NCBI GenBank assembly: GCA_949825045.1
Contig: OX463806.1
Span: 45,780,208-45,844,207, forward strand
DNA: 64,000 nucleotides
Direction: 5' to 3'
Origin: Argyresthia goedartella
Lineage: Eukaryota > Arthropoda > Insecta > Lepidoptera > Argyresthiidae
Part shown: positions 55,266-64,000 of the stretch, one piece after another
Position numbering within the stretch: position 1 is the first letter of the stretch
Layout: every line of letters starts with the position of its first letter
Translations under genes and position numbers: made by a program
Notes under the pieces: model-generated
Seen by the model: the letters and a program-made list of their open reading frames with translations, nothing else
Told to the model about the DNA's origin: nothing
The model's database searches: none

Positions 55266-56574
55266 CATAGTCAGGTCATAAGTTCTGTCACATGTGCAAT
55301 ATGAAATAATTTAGACATGTTTATTATTTATGTAAACATTTATATAGCAAAATGAACTTAATAAAACATAGATTCTTATGGTAATAAAGTTTATTCAAAA
55401 TGACCCCCGCGATTTTGAATACAGGCCTTTATTCTGCGCGGCCAGTCGTCTATCGCAGCACGATCGAGGTCCATGTTAATATCGGCGGCTGCCTTAATCA
55501 AGGATGCCTTGAGTGACTCCAAATCAGGATGAGGCTTTGAGCAGGCCTTTTCCTCCAAGTGTTGCCATATCTTGTAATCTAACGGACTCAAATCTGGACT
55601 GGAGGAGGGCCAGTCTTCGTGCCGGATGAAGTCGATTTCACGCGCCGCCAGCCAGTCTTGTGTGCTTTTCGCTCTATGAGCTGGCGCAGAATCTTGTTGG
55701 AATACCCAGTGCCTGTTATTAAACATGGTATGAGAAACAGGTTCCACAAGGTTCTTGAGGACTGTATTTTGATACACAACTGCATTCGTTTTTACGCATT
55801 TTTCACAAAAATGTACCTCAGTTAAGCCCCAATAAGAGACTCCCAACCAAACCATGAGCGAGGATGGAAAATGACCTCGTTGGACACGCGGAATACGGTT
55901 GCTCGCTTCTTCACTGCTGTGTGCGTACACCTTATCATTTTGTTTGTTGTAGCTCTCTTCCACGGTGAAAATTTTTTCTTCCGAAAAAAGAATTTCCCGA
56001 TGCTTTTTTCCCGCGTACCGCTCCAACAAAGCGCGGCATCTCTTCAGTCTCAGGTCCATTAAACGAGCGTCCAAACGATGTCCTGTTTTTCTTCGATATG
56101 CCCTAAGCCCTAAGTCTTCATTTAACACCCTTTTCACCGTGGTCCTGCTTAACCCCATCTGAAGGGCCAACAGTTTCTGCTTACGTATGGGATTTCTTTG
56201 AATTCGCGCCTTCACAGCTTTTATCACTGCTGGAGTCCTAACAGAGCGAGGGCGACCACTTCTTGACCTGTCATCTACACTAGAGTCTTCATTGTATCGT
56301 TTTATGGTACGATAAACGAATCTTTTGGTTATATTCAAATTTTTCAGTAAGTCGAAAATCTGAATTGGCGCGTAACCGCAACGATGCAACGCAATATCTG
56401 CGACACGGTCTTCTTTAAGTGTCCACTCCATATTTAAAAATGAGGAAAATTCTAAAAAGTACACATTTTTATTTTCACGAAATAATCGAAATTCGAATTC
56501 AATAAACTTTTTTGTGGCCAGCGTTCTAAATTCAAAAGTTTTTATTGTGTGACAGAACTTATGACCTGACTGTG
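55266..56574 (-). mobile_element. Complete mariner element, DD37D (maT-like)
   Basis: The element is 1309 bp. The TIRs are about 27 bp, CATAGTCAGGTCATAAGTTC (+TGTCACA) on the left and its inverted partner CACAGTCAGGTC... on the right, and TA flanks both sides. It encodes one full-length transposase. The right arm of the surrounding inverted repeat keeps the unoccupied site (AAGTATATAG), confirming the ends and the TA target duplication. Confidence 0.92.
55391..56464 (-). CDS. mariner (DD37D) transposase, first catalytic Asp replaced
   Basis: Tc1/mariner transposases cut and paste DNA at TA sites. This 357-codon frame is uninterrupted. Residues about 12..75 form the paired-type helix-turn-helix DNA-binding region (DRVADIALHRCGYAPIQIFD), and SRSGRPRS is the GRPR hook. 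The catalytic region has ILFSEEKIFTVEE, VFQQDSAPAHRAKS and SSSPDLSPLDYKIW. The last two Asp are separated by 37 residues. The family normally has SDEK at the first site; here SEEK, from a GAA codon, replaces Asp with Glu. The true start may be the Met at 56431, giving MEWTLKEDR. The gene is otherwise intact, so the loss looks recent. Confidence 0.9.
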   Translation of the reverse strand: MYFLEFSSFLNMEWTLKEDRVADIALHRCGYAPIQIFDLLKNLNITKRFVYRTIKRYNEDSSVDDRSRSGRPRSVRTPAVIKAVKARIQRNPIRKQKLLALQMGLSRTTVKRVLNEDLGLRAYRRKTGHRLDARLMDLRLKRCRALLERYAGKKHREILFSEEKIFTVEESYNKQNDKVYAHSSEEASNRIPRVQRGHFPSSLMVWLGVSYWGLTEVHFCEKCVKTNAVVYQNTVLKNLVEPVSHTMFNNRHWVFQQDSAPAHRAKSTQDWLAAREIDFIRHEDWPSSSPDLSPLDYKIWQHLEEKACSKPHPDLESLKASLIKAAADINMDLDRAAIDDWPRRIKACIQNRGGHFE

Positions 56575-57041
56575 TATATGAGTGAAGTCAACTTTCAAAC
56601 AAACATGTCACTCACGTCAGTCCTAACCTAACTAAAATGAAATTATTGATTATTATCGTGATATGATTTAAAAATCTAATTGTTTGTCATAATGGGAAGC
56701 AAAGAGTGTTTCGTCTCATCATGTTCAAACAGCAGTGATAACCCGGATTTGTTATTCGTACCACTTCTAGTAAGTCTGCGACAAGAATAGTGTCGTCCGT
56801 CAAGTGAATGCAGAATATTTCAAGAATTATTCGCAGTTTTGTTTGGGCTACTTGGATGAAATTGTACCTAATGATTGCTTGTGGGCTGATTAACTTGCAG
56901 GATTATATAATAAAAATACACTAAATTTCTAAGAATAATATGTATGGTTTTATTTATACAAAACATTTGCTAGAAATATTGTACACATAATCGAATTTGT
57001 GCAGCTGACCATAGCTGACTCAGCATACTACCAGAAGTACC

Positions 57042-57906
57042 ACCGGTGGTGCCACGGGTAGATAGATAGATGAGGTGGGATGCCCGCTGAACACGGGTGG
57101 ATAATCGGTCCTCTTTATATACGCCAGCGTGTTCCAAGCGGAAATCTTCGCTATAATGGAATGTGCTGCTGACCTAAAGGAAACATCAGGAAGTATCCGA
57201 TAATACATAGCTAATGATGACTTTTACCCACTAGCGCCTTAACACACTCGGCTAGCTAGAAGTTGTCTGTCGCTAACTACTTTATTATAATAAAATAAAT
57301 AATTCATAAATTTACGCGTTGTTTCTGGAGTATTTATTAGTTTTTAGTTACATAGTTCTGTACCCCGACACTAGATGACGTATACATTCATATATGTTGG
57401 CACCTGAATGGAAATGTGAATGTGAACACATGGGTAAGTGAGCCCCGCTTTCTTGCTATGGAACTTAACTTGAAACCTTTTGAAGATAATAGGTACTTAG
57501 GGGATAATTCGAAAATCAAAGCGGACGTTGGGAATTTTTGGCACAACCCTGGATGACGTCAGATCCCGCGAGGCGAGTCGGCTGCGCTCGCTATTCTATC
57601 TGTAAATGCACTCGGCGTTGCTCGGCTCTGGAATACGGTTTGCACACCTTTTGTGGTTTGCACCCGACTGGCGAGTCTTATAAAGTACTTCCGCCAACTC
57701 GCAGTTTCTAGATAATGTTTCGATTTATTGATAGTGGCCAAAGTGTTAAAGGCGCTAAGACAATCAAATCAAATCAGTATTAAAACTACACTTGGGCCAG
57801 ACCCAGATTGGTCGGTTGAATCAACTGTAACCGTTGCTCAAACACTGGGAATTGGGTGAAATAGTCACAATATAACTCATCATCGATCTATATAGCCCTG
57901 GGTACT
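57042..57906. other. Spacer of the large inverted repeat
   Basis: No gene. At 57845..57875 a short LINE-tail fragment occurs (GGGTGAAATAGTCACAATA, also at 39497). The minus-strand frame at 57559..57741 has no motif. Confidence 0.5.
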
Positions 57907-58535
57907 TATGGTAGTATCAATGCTGAGTCAGCTATGGTGAGCTTCACAGCTTCAATTTTGTTTACAATATTTTTTGTAAATGTTTTGTATAAATAGAACC
58001 ATATATATTCTTAGAAATGTTGTGTATTTTTATTATATCATCCTGCTAATTTATCAGCCCACAAGTAATCATTACAAATTGATCCAAGAAGCCCAAACAA
58101 AACTGCGAATAATTCTTGAAATATTCTGCGTTCACTTGACGACACTATTCTTCTCGCAGACGTTCTGGAATAACAAATCCGGGCTATATTGAACATGATG
58201 GGACGAAACACTCTTTGATAGGTATTAAGAAAAACAATTAGATTTTTTAAATCATATCACAAGCATATCACAATAATAATTAATATTTTCGTCTTGGTTA
58301 GGTTAGGACTGAGGTGATGTTTGTTTGACAGATGAGTGAAGTTAACTGTCAAGGGAAGAAGTCTATATACTTGGCACTCTCGGATTGCTTGACTGCCACA
58401 TTTTTTTTGTGGTAGGCAAAGAAATTTGTCACATTACGTCTCTAGTGACGTCACGTTTACTTTTGGAGGGTAAAATTTTAGTTTTGTTTTTTAAATTGAC
58501 GCAATGAATAAAACCCAAAAATATTGAAATAAGTT
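57907..58535 (-). repeat. Large inverted repeat, right arm (no mariner)
   Basis: The reverse complement matches 55097..55263 joined to 56577..57041. At the point corresponding to the mariner insertion it reads GTGCCAAGTATATAG without the element. The repeat family is unclassified; it contains no convincing ORF. Confidence 0.9.
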
Positions 58536-58559
58536 TCTAAATAATAATAAAAAAAAAAA

Positions 58560-59755
58560 TAGAGAAGTGCATGGCCAATTGGCGAATTCTTGGCTTTGTA
58601 CGAGACCCATTTCCACAAGAGAATGGTTTGAATGGTCGAATAGTCCCATGAGTTGCATGTATAAACAGAATTAACTGGGCCGGGCTAGTTTTGGTCCAGC
58701 TTATTTTATTAGTTTCTTACTATGCACAATGGTTGGTTACAATATCTGGTTCATACATAGCTCCTGGTCCCACACTAGGATGCCCTGTGGCGTGGGCACC
58801 GGAAACAGAGACGTCACAGGCTTGTAAGGTAAGCAACTACGAGCCGGTGTTTATTTTCCAGATCCCAACACGTTACAAAGTCCAACTAGTGTAACTAGAC
58901 GAGAACGCGGCTACACTTGAAAGGGTCCACAAGGCCCTAGTCGATACATATGGAACAGTTCTCCACATACATAATGTTAAGTAATCACACAACCTGCCTG
59001 GTGTCCCAATGTTGAACTCAGTGGCCCAGTGGGCCACAATCGACGTTTGCGTTAAATTACTTTTGATGTCCACAAAGATTAAAACTTAAAAATACCGACT
59101 TCAACGTCAAGCCCTATTTCTTCCCCCGATCGGGATGCAAATGAAGTATGTATATGAAAAGTCCTCATCAAAACTTTTGCTGCACGGAACCACAAACCTG
59201 AATTATCAATTTTATTGATAATTTATATGGGTAACCCCATATAAATAATGGAAGTATGAACTACCAATCAAAACAAGAATCATCCAAAATCGATTCATAA
59301 TTGACGGAATGATGGGGTAACAAAAAAATTTATCGAATTGAGAATCTTCTCCTTTTTAAGTCATTTCCCATTGCAATAAGATACTTTCAGAAGATGCTTT
59401 CTTTAAATCTAACAGACGGCGTTGTAGACGGCTCTACATTTTTTAACCTAACAAACAAAAAATCCCTTTTGATATAGTCACCTTAAATGTGGAATGCCAA
59501 TGAGGGCATTATGCCTAAGACGATGGTGTGCCTTACCTTATGGAGAGATATACATATGGTACCGCAAACTGTCACGTTTGTCAGATAATTGCAATTAAAG
59601 ATCTGTAAAGAATGTTCTCAAATCGCATCCTGAGAACGAAACTGACTTAGTCAAAAAATCGCGAAAATTAGTTTGAACTGTAGAACGACTCAAAATGTCA
59701 TGCATCGCCTGGTAAATCGCAAAACGCCACTTTTTAGCGGGAACGGGACAAGCAG
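58560..59755. other. Mostly unannotated; family-2 SINE piece at 58748..58829
   Basis: CCACACTAGGATGCCCTGTG and GGAAACAGAGACGTCAC (minus strand) are the 3' part of a family-2 SINE. A short inverted pair TTGATAATTTATATGGGT/ACCCCATATAAAT occurs near 59212..59246. No genes. Confidence 0.5.
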
Positions 59756-59759
59756 ATTT

Positions 59760-60030
59760 ACGACCCGAATGGCCGAGTCGGCAGTGACCCTGCCTACGAA
59801 GCCAAGGGTCCCGGGTTCGAGTCCCGGTGGGAGCAAATATTTGTTTAATGAGGACGGATGTTTGTACCCTAGTCATGGTTGTTTATCTATCTAACTATAA
59901 TATTTATCTATATAAGTATGTGTATCGTTGTCTAGTACCCAAGAAACAGGGAATCCTAGTTTGGGGCTAGATCAATGTGAGTAAATTGTGTCCAAGGTAT
60001 TATTACTATTACTATTATTATTACTATTAC
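59760..60030 (+). mobile_element. tRNA-derived SINE, family 1, full length
   Basis: ACGACCCGAATGGCCGAGTC (A box), GGGTTCGAGTCCCGGTGG (B box), the body GAGCAAATATTTGTTTAATG and GAATCCTAGTTTGGGGCTAG, and a tail of ATT/ACT triplets. Confidence 0.9.
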
Positions 60031-60039
60031 TGGTCTCTC

Positions 60040-60920
60040 TTTTACTCTAGGTGTTGTTGGGACTGCGTGAGGGCGACAACGACGCATGTAGTGTTGGGTC
60101 GCTATAGTTGATCCAATCACTTTCATCCCGGTTCAATGGAGAGATTTTCTTATCTTTGTCTGGCATTAAAGTGCCCGTTTGGCTGCACAATTTTGAAAGT
60201 CGCTAATTGGAGGTTAAACCCAACTGAAGTCACACCTACACAGTCAAGTTACGTAGTCAAGCTCGGCAAGGTTGTTGCCTGTCAGCCAGGTTCCCACTTA
60301 ACGTGGCCGCGTTGTATTTATATTGCGTATATACTCCATTTAGCGGGTGTCAAACGTCTACTGCAAGTCGTTATCTTAATTTCCAATATTATCTGGCTAA
60401 CTTAAATAGTATCAAACCGGGCTAGCTTTAACTTAAGCTCTACTTCGCCTGCCAGTTTTACTGGATTCAAAATTTAAATAAAATTCGTGGACGAAAAAAT
60501 ATCAGCAATTCTTCCGGATATTCATTTTTGTGACGTCGCCGACTGCATTATGGTTCCCACGGGAGGGAGACGCCCGCTGTACAAGTCGGTTACAATTATG
60601 TTTTAAAAAGAAATAGTGTTCTCTTGGAATTACAGGACGGCAACATTATCTGTCCATCTCGCTGGGATACAAAATATTTAGAGAAGGGCCTATTCTCTTA
60701 GAACCGCCATTTTGATACCTGAATTGGTAGCCTTAACATGTAATTGTGAAATCTAGTGCGAAGGTCGCAATAAAAGACAGCTCGAGTCAAATTATCGTGT
60801 TGTCATTGATAATGATTGAAATGAGGTGTCAGAATTACATTAATTTATTTATTATTAAGTAAAACGCACAACATTACCGTTAAGTCCAAATCGTTGTTCA
60901 AATTCCAAAGTAACCATTTA
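60040..60920. other. No gene recognised
   Basis: AT-rich sequence with an 89-codon plus-strand frame (60136..60405) that has no motif. Nothing else is supported. Confidence 0.4.
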
Positions 60921-60923
60921 TAA

Positions 60924-61499
60924 ATTATTATCATAACCAATAACAATTGCATACGAGAAAATAATTACAAGACAAAACTATCATGCATTCTTCTCGCAGA
61001 ACGTTCCACATTCTCGCACAATTTCCCTCCAAGCATCACCAAACAGATCATCCAGCTGTGCAGAAGCGAACTGTACGCTGAGGCTGTCCCACAGCCACAC
61101 GCCGCAGTGACACGCGCTGCGCAGTTGCGCGATTTTGAAAATTTTACCAACCTGAAGCCTTATGATATACACCGACGCCGCGACCTCGAAGCTGAATGTG
61201 GAGAGGTTCTCTTGGCGACTTTTTCACATAAAGTTTCGGAAGTCTGTGCCATCTATGTGGCCCCAGTAAGACGAAGAATAAGAAGAAAGTTACAAGCTGA
61301 GAAGGACGCCAAATACCTGGGCTGGTACACTAAAACCGATGAAAATATGTCCGGACTAAGTGCAACCTTAATTATTCTCGGCATTCTTAATATGAACCGT
61401 GCGTTAGTGTACTTTTTGAAGGCCTATAGGGATCAGGTAGTTGCACTTTTGGGTCGTATATTCAACCTCCCTCTAGATCAAGCGAAGTATACACTATAA
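60924..61499 (+). CDS. Unrecognised open frame, 191 codons, coding-like
   Basis: The plus-strand frame is open from a TAA at 60921 to the stop at 61497..61499. From about 60999 the codon use is mixed and protein-like: FPPSITKQIIQLCRSELYAE, AAQLRDFENFTNLKPYDIHR, SEVCAIYVAPVRRRIRRKLQ and KDAKYLGWYTKTDENMSG. It then has a hydrophobic stretch (LSATLIILGILNM) and ends QAKYTL. A splice-acceptor-like TTCTTCTCGCAG sits at 60988..60999, so it could be a 3' exon. I do not recognise a family. It may equally be an old transposon protein. Confidence 0.3.
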   Translation: MIIITNNNCIRENNYKTKLSCILLAERSTFSHNFPPSITKQIIQLCRSELYAEAVPQPHAAVTRAAQLRDFENFTNLKPYDIHRRRDLEAECGEVLLATFSHKVSEVCAIYVAPVRRRIRRKLQAEKDAKYLGWYTKTDENMSGLSATLIILGILNMNRALVYFLKAYRDQVVALLGRIFNLPLDQAKYTL

Positions 61500-61639
61500 G
61501 ACACTGTAAATCAATCGATCGACCGATTGCGATCCTGAGTGCATTGACAAAATATTCGATAAAATCAGTCCGTAGGTTTATTTGTGCGATTGGCATCACG
61601 GATTCAGGAGTCGCCGCTCAGCAACCACCAACTTACTGT

Positions 61640-61730
61640 AGTTGGCCGGGATGGTCTCAGATAGAGCATGGCTCGGGGATGCCAGGGGGACGTCGCCTAT
61701 CTGGACTTCCGTAAGGCGATTGCATGCTTA
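61640..61730 (+). repeat. Possible tiny reverse-transcriptase remnant
   Basis: One frame reads CQGDVAYLDFRKAIA, which resembles RT motif A (YLDF.KAFD) with the catalytic Asp region. It is only about 15 residues, so the call is weak. Confidence 0.25.
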
Positions 61731-61731
61731 A

Positions 61732-62070
61732 GTCTTAGAATTACATGATGAGGCTACAGGTAGGTAAATTTTAAAAAGTGAATGAAATTCCTAGATATCA
61801 GAATTACATGATGAGGCTACAGGTTGGTAAATTTTTCAAAAGCGAATGAAAGTCTCAGAATTACATGATGAGGCTACAGGTTGGCAACATTTTCAAAAGG
61901 GAATGTAATTCCTAGGTCTCAGAATTACATTATGAGGCTACAGGTTGGTAAAATTTTCAAAAGCGAATGAATTTCTTAGTTCTCAGAATTACATGATGAG
62001 GCTACAGGTTGGTAAAATTTTCAAAAGCTAATGAATTTCTTAGTTCTCAGAATTACATGATGAGGTTACA
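61732..62070. repeat. 57- to 64-bp minisatellite, about 5.4 units
   Basis: Units begin at about 61734, 61797, 61854, 61918, 61982 and 62046, each with CAGAATTACATGATGAGGCT, then ACAGGTTGGTAAAATTTTCA, AAAGCGAATGAA and TTCTTAG. Units vary by several bases and by length, unlike the 60-bp array. Part of the unit matches 61133..61154 in inverse orientation. Confidence 0.92.
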
Positions 62071-62074
62071 ACGC

Positions 62075-63350
62075 CCAGGTGCACAGATATTGTAACCATG
62101 TTGTACAGACGTGCTGCATTGGAGTAATTCGACATTGTGACTACTAGAACGAGAGCTACGTTGTCTAATTAAGAAATGACGTAGCTTCACTAATTGTTCG
62201 CTGACTTTAGGCGTGTTCTCAAAGTACCGGCTAATAAGCCCAGTTACAGACTCAGATAAGGGCGTAATATGGAACAGTATGGTTTTGCACCACGGTACTA
62301 CTAACACAGTGTGACAAGAGGTCTTTATTTACAGAAATTATGTCTTGTATTCATCGTTACTACTAACGAATGTGCTAATTTCAGTCTACAGATTAACACA
62401 AAATAAACACTGGGTATTGTGTATGCAGATTTAAAAAACCTTGCTTTTATTTATTTCCTGCGCATCCTTCTGCTCAATCCGACGAGCTGTGTCTAACATG
62501 TATTTTTGTATACTTAGTACAAACTAATTTGCAGTGTTTAATATAACAACGGGAAAAACGTACATCATGAGAGGTTAGTTAGGAAAATATATGACTGATT
62601 CGATAAGCATAAATACAGCTAAATCTGGCAAACGAAAGCGTGACCTGAGAAAAAGCGGCAAATTCAAAAAAAATACATGTGGTATTACTAATTATAGTAG
62701 GAAAAAAATGTCTTGATACTCGTTTTTTTTTTGTATTTATGACAATCAATTTGTATAATAGTTGTTGGTAAACTTAATTTCTTATTTAAGGAACACACCA
62801 CATCTTTATAAATATTAACCTGTGGTTAAAAACACACTCCAAAGAAACATTTTTTTTTAAAGACTCCGTTTGGTGTGACGAAGCCTTGACTGTCATGGAT
62901 GTGAGTAAAAAAACGAGTGTATTGATTTATTTATTAGAATGTACATAATATTTACCTACTTTAAAATTTACTTTCTTCAACAACAATTTAGTACATAGTG
63001 TTTAAGCTAGTACAGGATCCAATGGCTATGAATTCAAAAATAACAAAAAATAATGGTCATTGCTAATAGTGTCATGATATTGCATGTTGAATTTTTGGAC
63101 TCTGAGTTTGATTATAATGATTAAATAATAATAAAAAACTGACTTTTATTTTTACCATCCCATATTGTATGTATTAATGACACAGGGCCCCCGAAGGACT
63201 AATTGACTATCATGCATTTTGCAAACTTTCCAGGACAGCGATTTAAAATCATATCTTCTTCCCTCTTTGTTATTTTCAAAAGTAAAGTACTGCTAAGTAG
63301 AATATTATGTAACTAATGTAATTATCCATAAAACAGTGATGTATTTTTGT
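62075..63350. other. No gene recognised
   Basis: AT-rich sequence; the short frames lack motifs. It might include the 3' flank or TIR of the transposase pseudogene at 63356, but no inverted end could be located. Confidence 0.4.
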
Positions 63351-63355
63351 ATTGG

Positions 63356-64000
63356 TTAGTCATCATACTCAAAATCAGAGTCCAAAAATTCAACCTCTAA
63401 AGATTCATCTGTATCAGTAGAGTCATCATCACCTACACTTATTATGAATGGTTCTAATACTTCTTCTGTTATGTGATCTCTTTTTTTGTATTTATTTTCC
63501 ACATTTATTACATGGTCCGTCATTGTTTTCCAATCTTCTGCAGTTATTCGGCCAAACGAGGTTTTTATCAGTGCTTCTGTTTCTTTTGCTGGCAGATTAA
63601 TGTTTTTTTGCCACCATACGCTTAGCTGAGCTCCATATTAGCTCGATCGGGTTGAGATCGCAGTGGTAAGGTGGCAGTCTCAGTACCTCATGGCCGTATT
63701 GTTTCAGAAGCTCATCAGCTACGTATAGGGGCTCGGGTTTATGTTTGTTAACTAAACATAACAATTCTGCTTTTGTTAAGTAATCTTTATAATTTATCCC
63801 ATTGGAATCGAGCCACTCTTGTATTTCAGCTTTTATAGTTTGTGTCGTAGGAACTTTATTCTGTTGTACAGTGTGGTAGCTTATTACAGGTAGGTAATTA
63901 CACTGGGCTCATTCATTTTTTTTTTAACCATTTATTAAAGTTTTCGGCATTCATATCATGGTGAAAATCCGCTAACCTGGATTTTGTACTAAAAACTAAC
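63356..64000 (-). pseudogene. DDE_3-type (IS630/Tc1-like) transposase pseudogene, runs off edge
   Basis: The minus strand reads HDMNAENFNKWL, then a stop. After a frame change it continues SYHTVQQNKVPTTQTIKAEI, QEWLDSNGINYKDYLTKAEL, YGHEVLRLPPYHCDLNPIEL (the conserved NPIE with catalytic Glu) and IWSSAKRMVAKK. A second frameshift in the A-run at about 63602 leads to LPAKETEALIKTSFGRIT, EDWKTMTDHVINVENKYKK and an acidic tail ending FEYDD. The region that normally holds the LDNASYH catalytic Asp is damaged (LPVISYH). It belongs to a large insect family with an acidic C-terminus. Confidence 0.8.

Larger units (their letters stand above)
55097..57041 (+). repeat. Large inverted repeat, left arm (contains mariner)
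   Basis: Apart from the mariner at 55266..56574, about 630 bp of this arm is the reverse complement of 57907..58535. Examples are AAAAGTAAACGTGACGTCAC, CTTTGCCTACCACAAAAAA, CAGAATATTTCAAGAATTAT and CATAGCTGACTCAGCA. Identity by eye is roughly 80 to 85 percent. The spacer 57042..57906 is unique. Confidence 0.9.

Overview
The window looks like insect chromosomal DNA, most likely from a moth or butterfly (Lepidoptera). It is AT-rich and intron-dominated, with no operons or bacterial genes. It is crowded with decayed LINEs, tRNA-headed SINEs, mariner-type transposons, a BEL/Pao fragment, MITE-like hairpins and minisatellites. The ordinal assignment is inference from the repeat types and from the host-gene sequence; no species can be named.

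One host gene can be supported. Two minus-strand exons, 47554..47358 and 18901..18781, encode consecutive pieces of an NDRG-family alpha/beta-hydrolase-like protein (insect MESK2). Each has a pyrimidine tract and AG acceptor, and a strong donor (GTAAGT or GTGAGT). Their phases fit: a T from the upstream exon joins AC from the downstream exon to make a Tyr codon. The intron between them is about 28.5 kb. No further exon was recognised in 1..18780 or above 47554, so most of the window appears to be intron or upstream sequence of this gene.

Layout. 1..7.6 kb: LINE 3' ends, a nested inverted-repeat element, and a 44-copy, 60-bp minisatellite (4681..7320) that abuts a transposon end. 9.9..13.9 kb: a LINE with ORF1 and ORF2 remains. 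15.6..17.1 kb: a 5'-truncated LINE with an uninterrupted 408-codon reverse transcriptase frame. 18.8 kb: MESK2 exon, with a dispersed repeat about 45 bp from its acceptor. 22.4..28.3 kb: repeat mosaic including a 134-bp hairpin inside a SINE and a 320-bp foldback. 30.2..39.6 kb: SINEs, a two-unit unclassified repeat, a degenerate LINE with a 57-bp minisatellite at its 3' end, and a mariner holding nested insertions. 40.8..47.2 kb: MITE candidates, BEL/Pao pol remains and a LINE linker fragment. 47.4 kb: MESK2 exon. 50.4..55.1 kb: an inverted copy of the unclassified repeat, a SINE, a TIR element and RTE-type LINE remains. 55.1..58.5 kb: a large inverted repeat with a complete DD37D mariner in one arm. 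59.8..64 kb: SINE, an unrecognised open frame, a 64-bp minisatellite, and a DDE_3 transposase pseudogene running off the right edge.

Apart from MESK2 there is no sign of genes working together; the interest is in repeat structure and insertion history. All family names come from reading motifs, not from database searches.
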